DNA of 64,000 bases from Niallia sp. XMNu-256 (lineage in GTDB: Bacteria; Bacillota; Bacilli; Bacillales; Cytobacillaceae). Location of the stretch: NCBI RefSeq assembly GCF_036670015.1, contig NZ_CP137636.1:2830501-2894500 (forward strand), given 5' to 3'. The translations under genes were made by a program, and so were the position numbers. Each line of letters starts with the position of its first letter. The stretch's first letter is position 1. Shown here piece by piece: positions 9,179 through 18,193 of the stretch. The notes beneath the pieces are model-generated. The model was given only the letters and a program-made list of their open reading frames with translations, was not told where the DNA came from and searched no databases.

Positions 9179-9326
9179 TACAGCATCACTCCCTTTAATT
9201 CATTATATTAAAGAAAGTTAGGTAGTCAAAGTATCAAAAAACCCTTTACGAATAAACAAATATAGTGCAAAATATTACTAATATAAAAAATATTATAATT
9301 ATTTATATAGGGGGAAGATGACAATT

Positions 9327-9503
9327 TTGAAAATAGCTGAGATAGGAAATATTATTGAATTTAAAAATGGTTTACAAGGAATCGTTGAAAAGGTAAACGA
9401 AAACTCTGTAATTGTTGATCTTACGTATATGGATAATTTTATGAAATTAGATTTAGAATCAAGAACAGTAGTTAATCATAAAAACTATAAAATTATAAAA
9501 TGA
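9327..9503 (+). CDS. ykvS: DUF2187-family protein YkvS
   Basis: The sequence KIAEIGNIIEFKNGLQGIVEKVNENSVIVDLT is almost the B. subtilis YkvS protein, an SH3/KOW-like beta protein of about 60 residues with unknown function. The start is uncertain. ATG 9318 lies only 2 bases after GGGGGA, whereas TTG 9327 lies 11 bases after it and reproduces the MKIA start of the homologue, so I favour TTG. Confidence 0.85.
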   Translation: MKIAEIGNIIEFKNGLQGIVEKVNENSVIVDLTYMDNFMKLDLESRTVVNHKNYKIIK

Positions 9504-9510
9504 CCTCCAA

Positions 9511-9561
9511 TAAAACTAGACGAAGGCTGCCTATTGAGTAGGCAGCCTTCGTCTAGTTTTA
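9511..9561 (+). terminator. perfect 23-bp bidirectional terminator
   Basis: The arms 9511-9533 and 9539-9561 are perfect reverse complements around a 5-base TTGAG loop and end in TTTTA on both strands. It serves ykvS and the convergent small gene, whose stop codon lies inside the 3' arm. Confidence 0.9.
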
Positions 9562-9672
9562 TGATTTTGCTTCATTTGATAATTCTTTAAGCGACTTTAC
9601 TTTTCCATGAGGTTTCTGATCCTGTTTCCGGACCGTCCACTCTCTTTCTTGTTGACGTTTTGATTGTGACAT
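9559..9672 (-). CDS. 37-residue basic protein, DUF6254-like
   Basis: A short frame starts at ATG 9672 behind AAGGGGG (7-base spacing) and ends at 9559. The peptide begins MSQSKRQQEREWTVRKQD and ends KVKSLKELSNEAKS. It is strongly hydrophilic. From memory it fits DUF6254, a family of about 35 residues found in Bacillaceae with no known role. Its stop codon is inside the terminator shared with ykvS. Confidence 0.65.
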   Translation of the reverse strand: MSQSKRQQEREWTVRKQDQKPHGKVKSLKELSNEAKS

Positions 9673-9883
9673 ATTTTTACCCCCTTTTCTATCCTTTTGA
9701 TCGTTCGATCACTTTTATCTTTTGCCTTTTTTATATTTTTATTTTTCTTTTTGCCCTCACATATAAGGAACAGAATTAGGGAAAAATGATGTTGCTTGCA
9801 TATGCCTTTTGGGCTCTTATCCATTTCTACCAGAATTCTATATTTTTTGGTAAAATGGTGACAAAGGGGAAAGGAGTTTTTTT

Positions 9884-10495
9884 GTGAATAAGATAATAGT
9901 TGATTATCGAATTTTAATAGGCTTCATTATTGCCCATATCCTAATGTACTTAACCTTTCAAGATAAAGCTACTTTTTGGTATATGTTTACAGGTGCTATG
10001 TTAATTTTAATTAGCTACTCTATCTTAAATGAAAAAGCTGATGTTCATACAACTTTCATTAAAAATACGTTTTATGGTATTCTTTCAGGATTCGTTCTTT
10101 TTTTTATTTTTTTGTTAGGAAATCTTACGATTGAATTTTTCAATATTCCGCTAAAAAGGGAAATTACTGGATTATATAGATACTTTGCCCCATCAAGCTT
10201 TTGGCATTATCTCATATTGTTTCTAGTCATTGTCCCTGGGGAGGAAATCTTTTGGAGAGGATTTATCCAAAAAAGACTAGAAAGAAAGCACGATGTTCGT
10301 TTCGCGATCATCCTTTCTACTATCCTATATGCATCCATTCAAATCTACTCAGGTTATATCATACATATTATTGCTGCTTTATTTGGTGGAATTTTCTGGG
10401 GGGCACTATATTCATGGAAAAGGAGCATTCGAATAAATATTATCTCTCACATCGTCTTTAGTGTTTGTCTATTTATTCTATTCCCTTTTAGATGA
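9884..10495 (+). CDS. CPBP-family intramembrane metalloprotease
   Basis: A 203-residue polytopic membrane protein starts at GTG 9884 behind AAAGGAG. The CPBP (CAAX protease/bacteriocin-processing) motif 1 appears as PGEEIFWRGF near residue 120, with the EExxxR zinc/catalytic set intact. Later helices contain HIIAALFGGIFWG and the C-terminal ISHIVFSV with the second conserved histidine. Family members cleave substrates within the membrane; some protect against self-made bacteriocins. No bacteriocin-like gene is nearby, so the substrate is unknown. Followed at 40 bases by a lipoprotein gene, perhaps co-transcribed. Confidence 0.82.
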   Translation: MNKIIVDYRILIGFIIAHILMYLTFQDKATFWYMFTGAMLILISYSILNEKADVHTTFIKNTFYGILSGFVLFFIFLLGNLTIEFFNIPLKREITGLYRYFAPSSFWHYLILFLVIVPGEEIFWRGFIQKRLERKHDVRFAIILSTILYASIQIYSGYIIHIIAALFGGIFWGALYSWKRSIRINIISHIVFSVCLFILFPFR

Positions 10496-10536
10496 TCATT
10501 TAAAGGATTAGCTCATCTATTAATAGGAGGAATACT

Positions 10537-11112
10537 ATGTTTAAACAATTGAAATATTTCTCTATGCTATTTATGGTATCAATCATGTTAGTTGCTTGTG
10601 GAACAAGCAATGAGACGAACTCGACAGATCCTAACAATGAAGAAAAGAGCCCTGCTACAGAAATACAAATTAGCTATCATCTGAATGAACAGTCAGTAGT
10701 AGATACAGCTTCCTGGATAAAAAGTGATAATCAAAACTTCGGCCTTTATGTACTACCTGCATATGAGCTAAGTGCGGAAGAACCAAATAATGATGTCGTT
10801 TATTTCAAAGAAAATGATCTACATATGATGAGGATTCAGATCGTTACTAGCAATTCAGACTGGGAATCATTAAAAAAGAATACAATCGAACAATTAGAGG
10901 CTTCACTTAACGAAGAAGTTGAAACAGTAAGCACACCAGCAGACTTTTCAAAAAACACTACAGTCCTACAAACAAAGAACGACCGCGAATTAATAACTGC
11001 TTATTTAATTCCGAAAAATGATCATATGATTAAGTTAACCATCTTTACGCAAATTCAAGATAACCATCTAGACGCTTTTGTTCAAATGGCTAAACATTTA
11101 AAAGTGAATTAA
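10537..11112 (+). CDS. hypothetical lipoprotein
   Basis: A 191-residue lipoprotein: signal peptide with lipobox MLVACG, then a Ser/Thr/Asn/Glu linker and an alpha/beta mature domain. ATG 10537 lies behind AGGAGG. The mature domain (SWIKSDNQNFGLYVLPAYEL, LQTKNDRELITAYLIPKNDH) suggests a small globular fold, but I do not recognise it. It probably shares a transcript with the upstream CPBP protease and ends at the hairpin at 11119-11154. Confidence 0.7.
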   Translation: MFKQLKYFSMLFMVSIMLVACGTSNETNSTDPNNEEKSPATEIQISYHLNEQSVVDTASWIKSDNQNFGLYVLPAYELSAEEPNNDVVYFKENDLHMMRIQIVTSNSDWESLKKNTIEQLEASLNEEVETVSTPADFSKNTTVLQTKNDRELITAYLIPKNDHMIKLTIFTQIQDNHLDAFVQMAKHLKVN

Positions 11113-11118
11113 TCAATA

Positions 11119-11154
11119 CAAAATGAGGTGTAACAATGTTTACACCTCATTTTG
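11119..11154 (+). terminator. bidirectional terminator
   Basis: CAAAATGAGGTGTA and TACACCTCATTTTG pair around AACATTGTT-like loop bases. It overlaps the 3' end of ykvI on the other strand. Confidence 0.8.
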
Positions 11155-12187
11155 TACTTTCTGGTTTCATCCACAATAAAATAATAAACAACAAACTAAT
11201 ATATCCAAAAAGTGGATATAAATAAGAAAGAAGCCGACTATAATCAAATTGACTTAATAATAAACAAATTGTAAATATACCTGTTACAATCAACAGTTTT
11301 GGAATATTGATATATTGTTTAATTTGCTTTTCAAGACCATATACATTCCCAATAATAGAAGTGAAGATTTCTCCATAGATAATCAATACATAAACGGCAA
11401 ATAATCCAGGTGCTAAGTTTTTCATTATAATCGCCATTGGAATTTCAAATGAGGCGAAATTAGGTAACATCACTAAAGTCATATGACTAGCTAGTAAAAT
11501 GACCGTTAAGGCTATTCCACCTAATATTCCACCTCTTTTAATTGCTTTCGTATCTTTAATTTCGGATGCAATTGGCACTAGGACGGCTTGTGATAATGAT
11601 AAATTAAACGCCGTATAGGAAAAAGGTGAAACAACTGCTGACCATCCATCTTTTACATAAGGAATGTATAGAACTTGGTCTATAAAATGAGGTTGTTGGA
11701 TGGATAGAGAAAATAAGATTAAACAAAAACCAATCATCAACGGAACTACAAAAGTGTTAACAGCAAATAAGGCTTTCGTTCCAACAATCATAACTAAAAA
11801 CGAAAAACCAATGGTTAGCATGATCCCAATCATTCTTGACAGTTCTAATTGTTCTTGAAATACAGCCCCTGCCCCTGCTAGCATAACCGCACTAACGCCA
11901 ATAAGCATAAATAAGGTTAATCCATTGATAACTTTTCCAAATGACTTTCCGAATAAAAATTCATTAAATTCCTCATAAGATTTCGCATTAATTTCGGCTG
12001 AAATAACCATGATTTTCGTCCCTAAAAAGACAAACATATAACCAGCCATTAACATTCCTACTAATCCAATAAAACCATATCTCGAAAAAAACTCAACAAT
12101 TTCCCTACCTGTTGCAAATCCCGCTCCAACAACTGTTCCTACATATACAGCAGCTACTTGAAAAGCAGAACTCCAATTTGTCTTCAA
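11147..12187 (-). CDS. ykvI: YkvI membrane transporter
   Basis: A 346-residue integral membrane protein with about ten helices. It begins MKTNWSSAFQVAAVYVGTVV followed by GAGFATGREIVEFF, which matches B. subtilis YkvI (347 residues). The fold and the GAGFATG segment relate it to APC/LeuT-type amino-acid transporters. The substrate is not known. The ykvI-clpE-mhqR-kinD cluster is conserved with B. subtilis. It is divergent from clpE. Confidence 0.88.
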   Translation of the reverse strand: MKTNWSSAFQVAAVYVGTVVGAGFATGREIVEFFSRYGFIGLVGMLMAGYMFVFLGTKIMVISAEINAKSYEEFNEFLFGKSFGKVINGLTLFMLIGVSAVMLAGAGAVFQEQLELSRMIGIMLTIGFSFLVMIVGTKALFAVNTFVVPLMIGFCLILFSLSIQQPHFIDQVLYIPYVKDGWSAVVSPFSYTAFNLSLSQAVLVPIASEIKDTKAIKRGGILGGIALTVILLASHMTLVMLPNFASFEIPMAIIMKNLAPGLFAVYVLIIYGEIFTSIIGNVYGLEKQIKQYINIPKLLIVTGIFTICLLLSQFDYSRLLSYLYPLFGYISLLFIILLWMKPESTK

Positions 12188-12322
12188 CTGCTTTCCCCTC
12201 CTAATTCACTATATGTAGGTTCGGACAAACAAAGACGAGCTTTTATCTTATATATATCTATGATAAAGAACAGAAACTGACAAATTATCGATATAATTCC
12301 ACAAATTTCATGAACAAAATAC

Positions 12323-12379
12323 TTGAAAGTCAAAATTGGTCAGACTATAATAAAGACACAAAGATCAAATATAGTCAAA
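12323..12379 (+). promoter_or_regulatory. clpE promoter with CtsR operators
   Basis: TTGAAA (12323-12328) and TATAAT (12346-12351) are 17 bases apart, an excellent sigma-A promoter. A CtsR-like box at 12328-12344 (GTCAAAATTGGTCA core) fills the spacer, and a second, GATCAAATATAGTCAAA at 12363-12379, differs from the consensus GGTCAAANANRGTCAAA at one base and covers the expected transcription start. Both positions predict repression by CtsR, as known for clpE. Confidence 0.9.
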
Positions 12380-12408
12380 GTCAAAACGCTTACGAAAGGA
12401 GAATGTAT

Positions 12409-14535
12409 ATGCTTTGTCAAAATTGCAAACAAAAAAATGCAAATATAAATATGAAATTTGTAGTAAATGGTCAAGAATCATACCTGCATCTATGTCAAAC
12501 ATGTTACCAATCACAAAAACAGAACTTTAAAAAAACATTTGGTCCTAGCATGAAGCTTGGTGAATTTGGTGGACATCATTCATTCCCATTGGATGAATTA
12601 CTGCAACAAATGAATCAACCACAGCAATCCAACATGCAATCAAAAAATAGTGGATTTTTGGATCAATTCGGACGAAATCTAAACAATATGGCTAAAGCCG
12701 GTCTAATTGATCCGGTGATCGGCCGTAATGAAGAAATTGAAAGAGTCATTGAAATATTAAATCGTCGCAATAAAAATAATCCGGTTTTAATCGGTGAACC
12801 AGGCGTAGGGAAAACAGCAATAGCTGAAGGATTAGCCTTAAAAATAGAAGAAGGAAATGTACCAGCTAAATTAAAAAACAAAATTGTCTATTTGTTAGAT
12901 GTTGCATCATTAGTGGCGAACACAGGGATTCGCGGTCAATTTGAAGAACGAATGAAAGAACTAATCTATGACTTACAAAATCGGAAAAACATCATTCTAT
13001 TTGTAGATGAAATTCATTTACTGGTAGGAGCAGGCTCTGCAGAAGGTTCCATGGATGCAGGAAATATCTTAAAACCTGCCCTTGCCCGCGGTGAACTTCA
13101 ATTAGTAGGCGCAACTACCTTAAATGAATATCGAAAAATTGAGAAAGATGCAGCTCTAGAACGACGCTTTCAGCCTGTTTTAGTGGCAGAGCCAACTGAA
13201 GAGGCTGCAATAGAGATTCTCAAAGGTCTACAACCTAAATATGAGAACTTTCACCAAGTCTCCTATACTGATGAGACATTAGAAGCTTGTGTCAAATTAT
13301 CTAATCGCTATATTCAAGATCGTTTCCTTCCTGATAAAGCAATTGATTTATTGGATGAAGCCGGGTCAAAGGTTAATCTTTCAAGCAATTATACGTCTAT
13401 AAGTGAGATTGAAAATAGATTAAAGGAAATTGCACAGGAAAAAGAAGCTGTTTTAAAAAATGAGGAATACGAGAAAGCTGCAAAACTACGTGAAGAAGAA
13501 AAACAGCTTGAACAAGCCTTAAATAAATCAAGTTCTACTAAACATCCTGTTGTAGGAGTTGAAATCATTCATGAGATCATTGAAAAGAAAACGGGCATTC
13601 CAGTAGGCCAATTACAGCGTGATGAACAGATAAAAATGCAAGACTTACAAAAAAACCTTTCGTCAAAGGTAATTGGTCAAGTCGAAGCTGTCGATAAAGT
13701 AGCAAAAGCGATGCGCCGCAGCCGTGCCGGGTTAAAATCCAAACACCGACCAATTGGTTCTTTCCTCTTTGTTGGACCAACTGGAGTTGGGAAGACAGAA
13801 TTGGCTAAAACCTTAGCGGAAGAATTATTTGGTACTAAGGATGCAATGGTTAGACTGGATATGAGTGAGTATATGGAGAAACATAGTGTTTCAAAAATTA
13901 TCGGCTCTCCCCCAGGTTATGTCGGTCATGAAGAAGCAGGACAATTAACTGAAAAAGTCCGCCGAAACCCCTATTGCATTATCTTACTCGATGAAATTGA
14001 AAAGGCTCACCCTGATGTATTACACATGTTCTTACAAATCCTTGAAGATGGACGTTTAACTGATAGCCAAGGCAGAACCGTAAGCTTTAAGGAATCTGTT
14101 ATTATTATGACAAGTAACGCAGGTGTTGGCGATCGGAGAATTGAAGTTGGATTTGATAAAAATAATTCAGTGAACGAATCAACTATCCTTCAATCACTTG
14201 GGCAATATTTTAAACCCGAATTTCTTAACCGCTTCGATCGTATTATTGAATTTAAACCTTTAGAAAAAGCTGACCTTCTTCAAATTGTTGATCTAATGCT
14301 TGATGAGTTAAATGAAGGCTTACAAGAACAACACTACACATTGACCGTTACAAATGAAGCAAAAGAAAAGCTAGTCGAATTGGGTTATAATCGAACATTT
14401 GGTGCTCGCCCACTGAGAAGAGTGATTCAAGAACAACTAGAAGATAAAATTGCTGATTATATTCTTGAGAATGGAACAACAGGTGATTTGTTAGCAGAGC
14501 TAGAGGCTGATCACTTTGTAATCAAAAAGAAATAG
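12409..14535 (+). CDS. clpE: ATP-dependent Clp protease ATPase ClpE
   Basis: The frame is open from 12310, but that upstream part contains the promoter and CtsR sites. ATG 12409 is 7 bases after AAAGGAG and gives 708 residues, near the family length. Domains in order: an N-terminal zinc finger (C3, C6, C29, C32), a first AAA+ module (GEPGVGKT Walker A), a UVR-like coiled segment (EYEKAAKLREEEKQLE), a second AAA+ module (GPTGVGKT) and a C-terminal substrate-sensing domain. ClpE unfolds damaged proteins for ClpP and helps turn over CtsR after heat stress. Confidence 0.97.
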   Translation: MLCQNCKQKNANINMKFVVNGQESYLHLCQTCYQSQKQNFKKTFGPSMKLGEFGGHHSFPLDELLQQMNQPQQSNMQSKNSGFLDQFGRNLNNMAKAGLIDPVIGRNEEIERVIEILNRRNKNNPVLIGEPGVGKTAIAEGLALKIEEGNVPAKLKNKIVYLLDVASLVANTGIRGQFEERMKELIYDLQNRKNIILFVDEIHLLVGAGSAEGSMDAGNILKPALARGELQLVGATTLNEYRKIEKDAALERRFQPVLVAEPTEEAAIEILKGLQPKYENFHQVSYTDETLEACVKLSNRYIQDRFLPDKAIDLLDEAGSKVNLSSNYTSISEIENRLKEIAQEKEAVLKNEEYEKAAKLREEEKQLEQALNKSSSTKHPVVGVEIIHEIIEKKTGIPVGQLQRDEQIKMQDLQKNLSSKVIGQVEAVDKVAKAMRRSRAGLKSKHRPIGSFLFVGPTGVGKTELAKTLAEELFGTKDAMVRLDMSEYMEKHSVSKIIGSPPGYVGHEEAGQLTEKVRRNPYCIILLDEIEKAHPDVLHMFLQILEDGRLTDSQGRTVSFKESVIIMTSNAGVGDRRIEVGFDKNNSVNESTILQSLGQYFKPEFLNRFDRIIEFKPLEKADLLQIVDLMLDELNEGLQEQHYTLTVTNEAKEKLVELGYNRTFGARPLRRVIQEQLEDKIADYILENGTTGDLLAELEADHFVIKKK

Positions 14536-14543
14536 TTCTTTGG

Positions 14544-14586
14544 AACAAAAAGAACCGCCTCTAAAAAAATGGCGGTTCTTTTTGTT
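14544..14586 (+). terminator. clpE/mhqR bidirectional terminator
   Basis: AACAAAAAGAACCGCC and GGCGGTTCTTTTTGTT form a 16-bp perfect stem around TCTAAAAAAAT. The convergent genes clpE and mhqR end on either side. Confidence 0.9.
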
Positions 14587-15038
14587 TAATATTCTTTAAT
14601 GGATAGACCGATTCTCTTTAATAATTCAATGGCTGTCTCTCTCTCATCTTCTGTAAGAACGGACATAATTCGTTCAATTTCATTTCGATGAGAAGGAAAA
14701 ACTTGCTGTATCAATTTCATTCCTTTATCCGTTATCTGAGCAAATGTTACTCTGCGATCATCTGGACATGGAACACGTCTAATGTATTCCTTTTTTTCTA
14801 ATTTATCAATGACATAAGTCATACTTCCGCTTGCGAGAAGAATTTTTCCGCCAATTTGCTGAAGAGGCTGATCCCCTTTGTGATACAACAACTCTAAGAC
14901 AGCAAATTCAGTTGGATTTAGCCCATACCGTTGAATGCGTTTATTCACATGTTCGTTTACAGCGCGATAAGCTCGAGATAGAACAATAAATAGTTTTAAT
15001 GATTGTTCATTTTGTTCAGAACCCATAATTTTAACCAA
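14586..15038 (-). CDS. mhqR: MarR-family regulator MhqR
   Basis: A 150-residue winged-helix protein. SEQNEQSLKLFIVLSRAYRA, YGLNPTEFAVLELLYHKGD and RRVPCPDDRRVTFAQITDKG follow B. subtilis MhqR (YkvE). In B. subtilis MhqR represses azoreductase and dioxygenase genes involved in quinone and catechol resistance and responds to such electrophiles. Those targets are not adjacent here. C111-region cysteine PCPDD is retained. A palindrome just upstream (15069-15088) may be its own operator. Confidence 0.85.
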   Translation of the reverse strand: MVKIMGSEQNEQSLKLFIVLSRAYRAVNEHVNKRIQRYGLNPTEFAVLELLYHKGDQPLQQIGGKILLASGSMTYVIDKLEKKEYIRRVPCPDDRRVTFAQITDKGMKLIQQVFPSHRNEIERIMSVLTEDERETAIELLKRIGLSIKEY

Positions 15039-15068
15039 TTCCTTTTAATGATAATTATATTATTGCTT

Positions 15069-15088
15069 ATTATCTATAATAAGATAAT
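15069..15088. promoter_or_regulatory. palindrome upstream of mhqR, candidate operator
   Basis: ATTATCT-ATAATA-AGATAAT is a 7-6-7 inverted repeat 31 bases before the mhqR start, in the divergent mhqR/kinD intergenic region. Its ATCT/AGAT half-sites resemble those I recall for the MhqR operator in B. subtilis. The surrounding DNA is AT-rich, which raises the chance of a fortuitous match. Confidence 0.4.
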
Positions 15089-15197
15089 TTTTTGCTTTCT
15101 TCTATTAAAATTTAATTATAAGAAAACGTTTCTACTCTGTCAATTTGATATTATTCACGGCTTCCATAGAAGTTTCACTAACATTCTTATGTGTTTC

Positions 15198-15206
15198 TGA
15201 TATAAT
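15198..15206 (+). promoter_or_regulatory. kinD extended -10 promoter
   Basis: TGATATAAT is a perfect extended -10 element 32 bases before the kinD start codon. No convincing -35 hexamer is present. Confidence 0.55.
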
Positions 15207-15237
15207 TAACCATATCAGAAAAGTTGGAGCAAATGAA

Positions 15238-16734
15238 ATGAAATATAAAACCAACCGAATTATTTTATATATTTTAATTGTCTTTTTGCCTATTGCTCTT
15301 TTAACGGGATATTTTTCAATCAGAATATTTCACTTGGATTCATTAGAACGACAAGAAGAAGCAAAAAGAATGGCAGAAATCCATGAAGATAATTGGAACC
15401 AGTTTATTGAACAAACGGATACAATACAAGACATATTATCCTTATCGATTATTTCGGTGAAAGAATCAGTTGATCAGGTTGATAGTCTTTTACAAAAAGG
15501 AACTCGTCTTGACCCACGCTATGCTGGAATGTTTTTATTAGACCAAAACGGTCGTGTCATTCATGGAGATGATTCCCTTCTCTTAAATACAAGTTTAAAC
15601 AGTCAACTATATATAAAAGAGGTTCTTGCTACAAAAGATACTATTATTTCTGATCAACCTGAAAAATTTAAGAATGGTCAGAACGTAATCGGTATTGCTA
15701 AGCCTATAATTGAAAACGATGCGGTCGTTTTTGTGATTGTCTCATATTTTAAACCTGATTATATCAAAAACGTAATGCAAACAACATTTCCAAATAAACA
15801 CTTTATAATTACAAACTCAAAAAAGGAAATGGTAATGGAGATTAACGCCCCTGGAAATAAAACTGAATCTGAAACGTTCTTTACTTTAGCAATAGACAGA
15901 ATCCCTTGGGAAGTTCATGTCTCCATTCCCCCTGCTAATCATACTAAATTGCTAAATATGATTATTGGCATTGGGATGATCTCGGCAATATTTTTCAATT
16001 TAATCTACTTTCTTGCCGTTTTTATGATGCAACGTCGTATTGCGGTAAGAGAAAAGAAACAAAATGACTTACAGAAATTAGAATTACTCGGCACTTTTGC
16101 AGCAAGTATTGCTCACGAAATTCGAAATCCTTTAACGGGAATAAAAGGTCTTATTCAGCTTTTAAATGAAAATCATAGGAGCGATAAAGAGAAAGCCTAT
16201 TTTTCTATTATCGATCAGGAAATAAATCGGATTAATGAAATTGTAAACGAGTTTCTGATTCTTGGAAAACCTTCTATTGTCAAAACCGATATCATTGATC
16301 TAAACAACATTATTAAAGAATTAATTCCATTGATCGAATATGAAGCTAAGAAGAGTAATCATACACTAACCACACTCTTTCCTGAAGAAACATTATATAT
16401 AGAGGGCTCCAAGGATCAAATGAAGCAAGTATTATTAAATATTACAAAAAATGCGCTTGAATCGATGACGGAAAATGGCGCAGTTACAATCAAACTCCAA
16501 GCTGTAGTAAATGAGGTTTATTTATCTGTAACGGATACTGGACACGGGATTTCTCCAAAACAAATGAAAAAAATCTTTACCCCCTTTTATACATCAAAAG
16601 AAACTGGAACAGGCTTAGGACTTATTATCTGTAAGAGAATTATTGAAGCTAGGAATGGAAAAATTGAAATTAAGAGTGAACTCAATAAAGGCACTACTAT
16701 CACCATTAGGTTACCGATTGCCAATTATAACTAA
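15238..16734 (+). CDS. kinD: sporulation-type sensor histidine kinase KinD
   Basis: ATG 15238 lies 8 bases after GGAG; the frame upstream contains the promoter. The 498-residue protein has a membrane helix (8-29), an extracellular Cache-type sensor (about 35-235), a second helix (about 240-264), a dimerisation domain with phosphorylated H293 in IAHEIRNP, and an ATPase domain with N, G1 (DTGHGIS) and G2 (GTGLGL) boxes. The catalytic half closely follows B. subtilis KinD, which feeds phosphate into the Spo0F-Spo0B-Spo0A relay and links matrix formation to sporulation onset. Neighbours mhqR and clpE are the same as in B. subtilis. Confidence 0.87.
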   Translation: MKYKTNRIILYILIVFLPIALLTGYFSIRIFHLDSLERQEEAKRMAEIHEDNWNQFIEQTDTIQDILSLSIISVKESVDQVDSLLQKGTRLDPRYAGMFLLDQNGRVIHGDDSLLLNTSLNSQLYIKEVLATKDTIISDQPEKFKNGQNVIGIAKPIIENDAVVFVIVSYFKPDYIKNVMQTTFPNKHFIITNSKKEMVMEINAPGNKTESETFFTLAIDRIPWEVHVSIPPANHTKLLNMIIGIGMISAIFFNLIYFLAVFMMQRRIAVREKKQNDLQKLELLGTFAASIAHEIRNPLTGIKGLIQLLNENHRSDKEKAYFSIIDQEINRINEIVNEFLILGKPSIVKTDIIDLNNIIKELIPLIEYEAKKSNHTLTTLFPEETLYIEGSKDQMKQVLLNITKNALESMTENGAVTIKLQAVVNEVYLSVTDTGHGISPKQMKKIFTPFYTSKETGTGLGLIICKRIIEARNGKIEIKSELNKGTTITIRLPIANYN

Positions 16735-16770
16735 GAAAACCTTCTTGACAATTGTCAAGAAGGTTTTCTT
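16733..16770 (+). terminator. kinD terminator, perfect 38-base palindrome
   Basis: The 38 bases starting AAGAAAACCTTCTTGACA read identically on both strands. It starts within the kinD stop codon and is followed by a T-rich tract. Confidence 0.88.
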
Positions 16771-16895
16771 AAGTTTTATTTTTTCAATATTCTACATTCT
16801 AAGTTAACCTTCATGTAAAATGAATGGGAATAAGTTCTACTCAACTAAAAAATAATTGTTCTGTTCATTGAGCATTTAGACAGGAGGAAAAGACT

Positions 16896-18131
16896 TTGGC
16901 ACAATCAGTGGTATCCGAAAATGGGGTCGCACTTCACAAACAAACGACCTATAAAATTTTAATCATCATGGGGTTCTGTCATCTATTAAACGATTCTATA
17001 CAATCCGTCATTCCAGCCATGTTTCCAGTTCTCGGGAAATCGATGGGATTAACCTTTACCCAATTAGGCTTTATTGCCTTTTCTCTAAATATTGTCTCCA
17101 CAATTATGCAACCATTTATTGGTGCCCTTTCAGATAAAAAGCCCATGCCCTATGCGCTTCCAATAGGGATGACATCAACATTATTTGGAGTGATCGGTTT
17201 AGCCTTTGCACCTAACTATAGCCTCGTCCTTATTTCTGTACTGTTTATTGGCTTAGGTTCTGCTATCTTTCATCCAGAAGGTTCAAGAGTAGCACATATG
17301 GCCGCTGGATCACGAAAAGGATTAGCCCAATCCATCTACCAGGTAGGCGGGAATTCCGGGCAGGCACTAGCCCCATTAATTACCGCATTAATTCTTGTGC
17401 CTCTTGGCCAAATTGGAGCGGCCTGGTTCTCGATTGTTGCCGCAATGGCTGTTCTATTATTATCATATATTGCTTTTTGGTATTCGAATAAACTAAAAGA
17501 AATGAATGTAATCGTACCTATTAATAAAGTTTCAATGTCAACGCTAGCGGGAAAGGTTTCCAAGAATATCTTATTTGTCCTTGTTTTAATTTTATTTTTA
17601 ATTTTTGCCCGATCATGGTACGTCGCAGGAATTACAAACTACTATGCCTTTTTTGCCATGGAACAATATGGAATGAGCATTGGGAAGGCTCAAATGTTCT
17701 TATTTGCCTTTTTAGTTACAGGGGCTTTAGGAACATTCTTTGGCGGTCCGCTTGCAGATAAATTTGGTAAGCGGAATATCATCATCGCTTCTATTCTGGG
17801 CTCAGCACCACTCTCGATCTTGATTCCATTTGTCCCTGCAACCATATCTTTTATATTATTGTTACTAACTGGGTTTATTTTAATGTCAAGCTTTTCTGTA
17901 ACTGTCATTTACGCTCAAGAGCTAGTACCAGGTAAAATTGGAACAATGGCTGGCCTTACAGTAGGACTTGCATTTGGAATGGGTGCTATTGGTTCCATTG
18001 CACTAGGGATCATGGCCGACCATTATGGCCTATTAATCACCTTAATCTTCACCGGCATATTACCGGTTTTAGGTGCATTAGGATTTCTGCTCCCAACGGA
18101 TCGCAAGCTAGCGAAAATGAATGTGCAATAG
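16896..18131 (+). CDS. fsr: MFS exporter, fosmidomycin-resistance (Fsr) type
   Basis: A 411-residue protein with about 12 membrane helices starts at TTG 16896 behind CAGGAGG. Segments such as GFCHLLNDSIQSVIPAMFPV, FHPEGSRVAHMAAGSRKGLAQSIYQVGGNSGQ (read in parts) and the inter-domain layout are characteristic of the Fsr subfamily. These exporters extrude fosmidomycin in Escherichia coli; the natural substrate in Bacillus is unknown. It is a single gene with no adjacent regulator. Confidence 0.85.
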   Translation: MAQSVVSENGVALHKQTTYKILIIMGFCHLLNDSIQSVIPAMFPVLGKSMGLTFTQLGFIAFSLNIVSTIMQPFIGALSDKKPMPYALPIGMTSTLFGVIGLAFAPNYSLVLISVLFIGLGSAIFHPEGSRVAHMAAGSRKGLAQSIYQVGGNSGQALAPLITALILVPLGQIGAAWFSIVAAMAVLLLSYIAFWYSNKLKEMNVIVPINKVSMSTLAGKVSKNILFVLVLILFLIFARSWYVAGITNYYAFFAMEQYGMSIGKAQMFLFAFLVTGALGTFFGGPLADKFGKRNIIIASILGSAPLSILIPFVPATISFILLLLTGFILMSSFSVTVIYAQELVPGKIGTMAGLTVGLAFGMGAIGSIALGIMADHYGLLITLIFTGILPVLGALGFLLPTDRKLAKMNVQ

Positions 18132-18161
18132 ACTGTCAGCAATTTCTGTGTTCAATGATAT

Positions 18162-18193
18162 TGTCGAAAAGAAACAATGGATTATGTCGAAAG
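18162..18193 (+). promoter_or_regulatory. two Spo0A boxes upstream of spo0E
   Basis: TGTCGAAAA at 18162 and TGTCGAAAG at 18185 both match the 0A-box core TGTCGAA in the same orientation, 23 bases apart, about two helical turns. They lie about 140 bases before the spo0E start. Direct control of spo0E by Spo0A phosphate would make a feedback loop, since Spo0E dephosphorylates Spo0A. Confidence 0.55.

Noticed and set aside
9511-9561. Inverted repeat as insertion-sequence ends
   Set aside because: Short loop, T-tails on both sides and position between convergent genes identify a terminator.
12310-12408. N-terminal extension of ClpE from ATG 12310
   Set aside because: This stretch contains the -35/-10 promoter and CtsR boxes, and the zinc-finger start at 12409 has the ribosome site.
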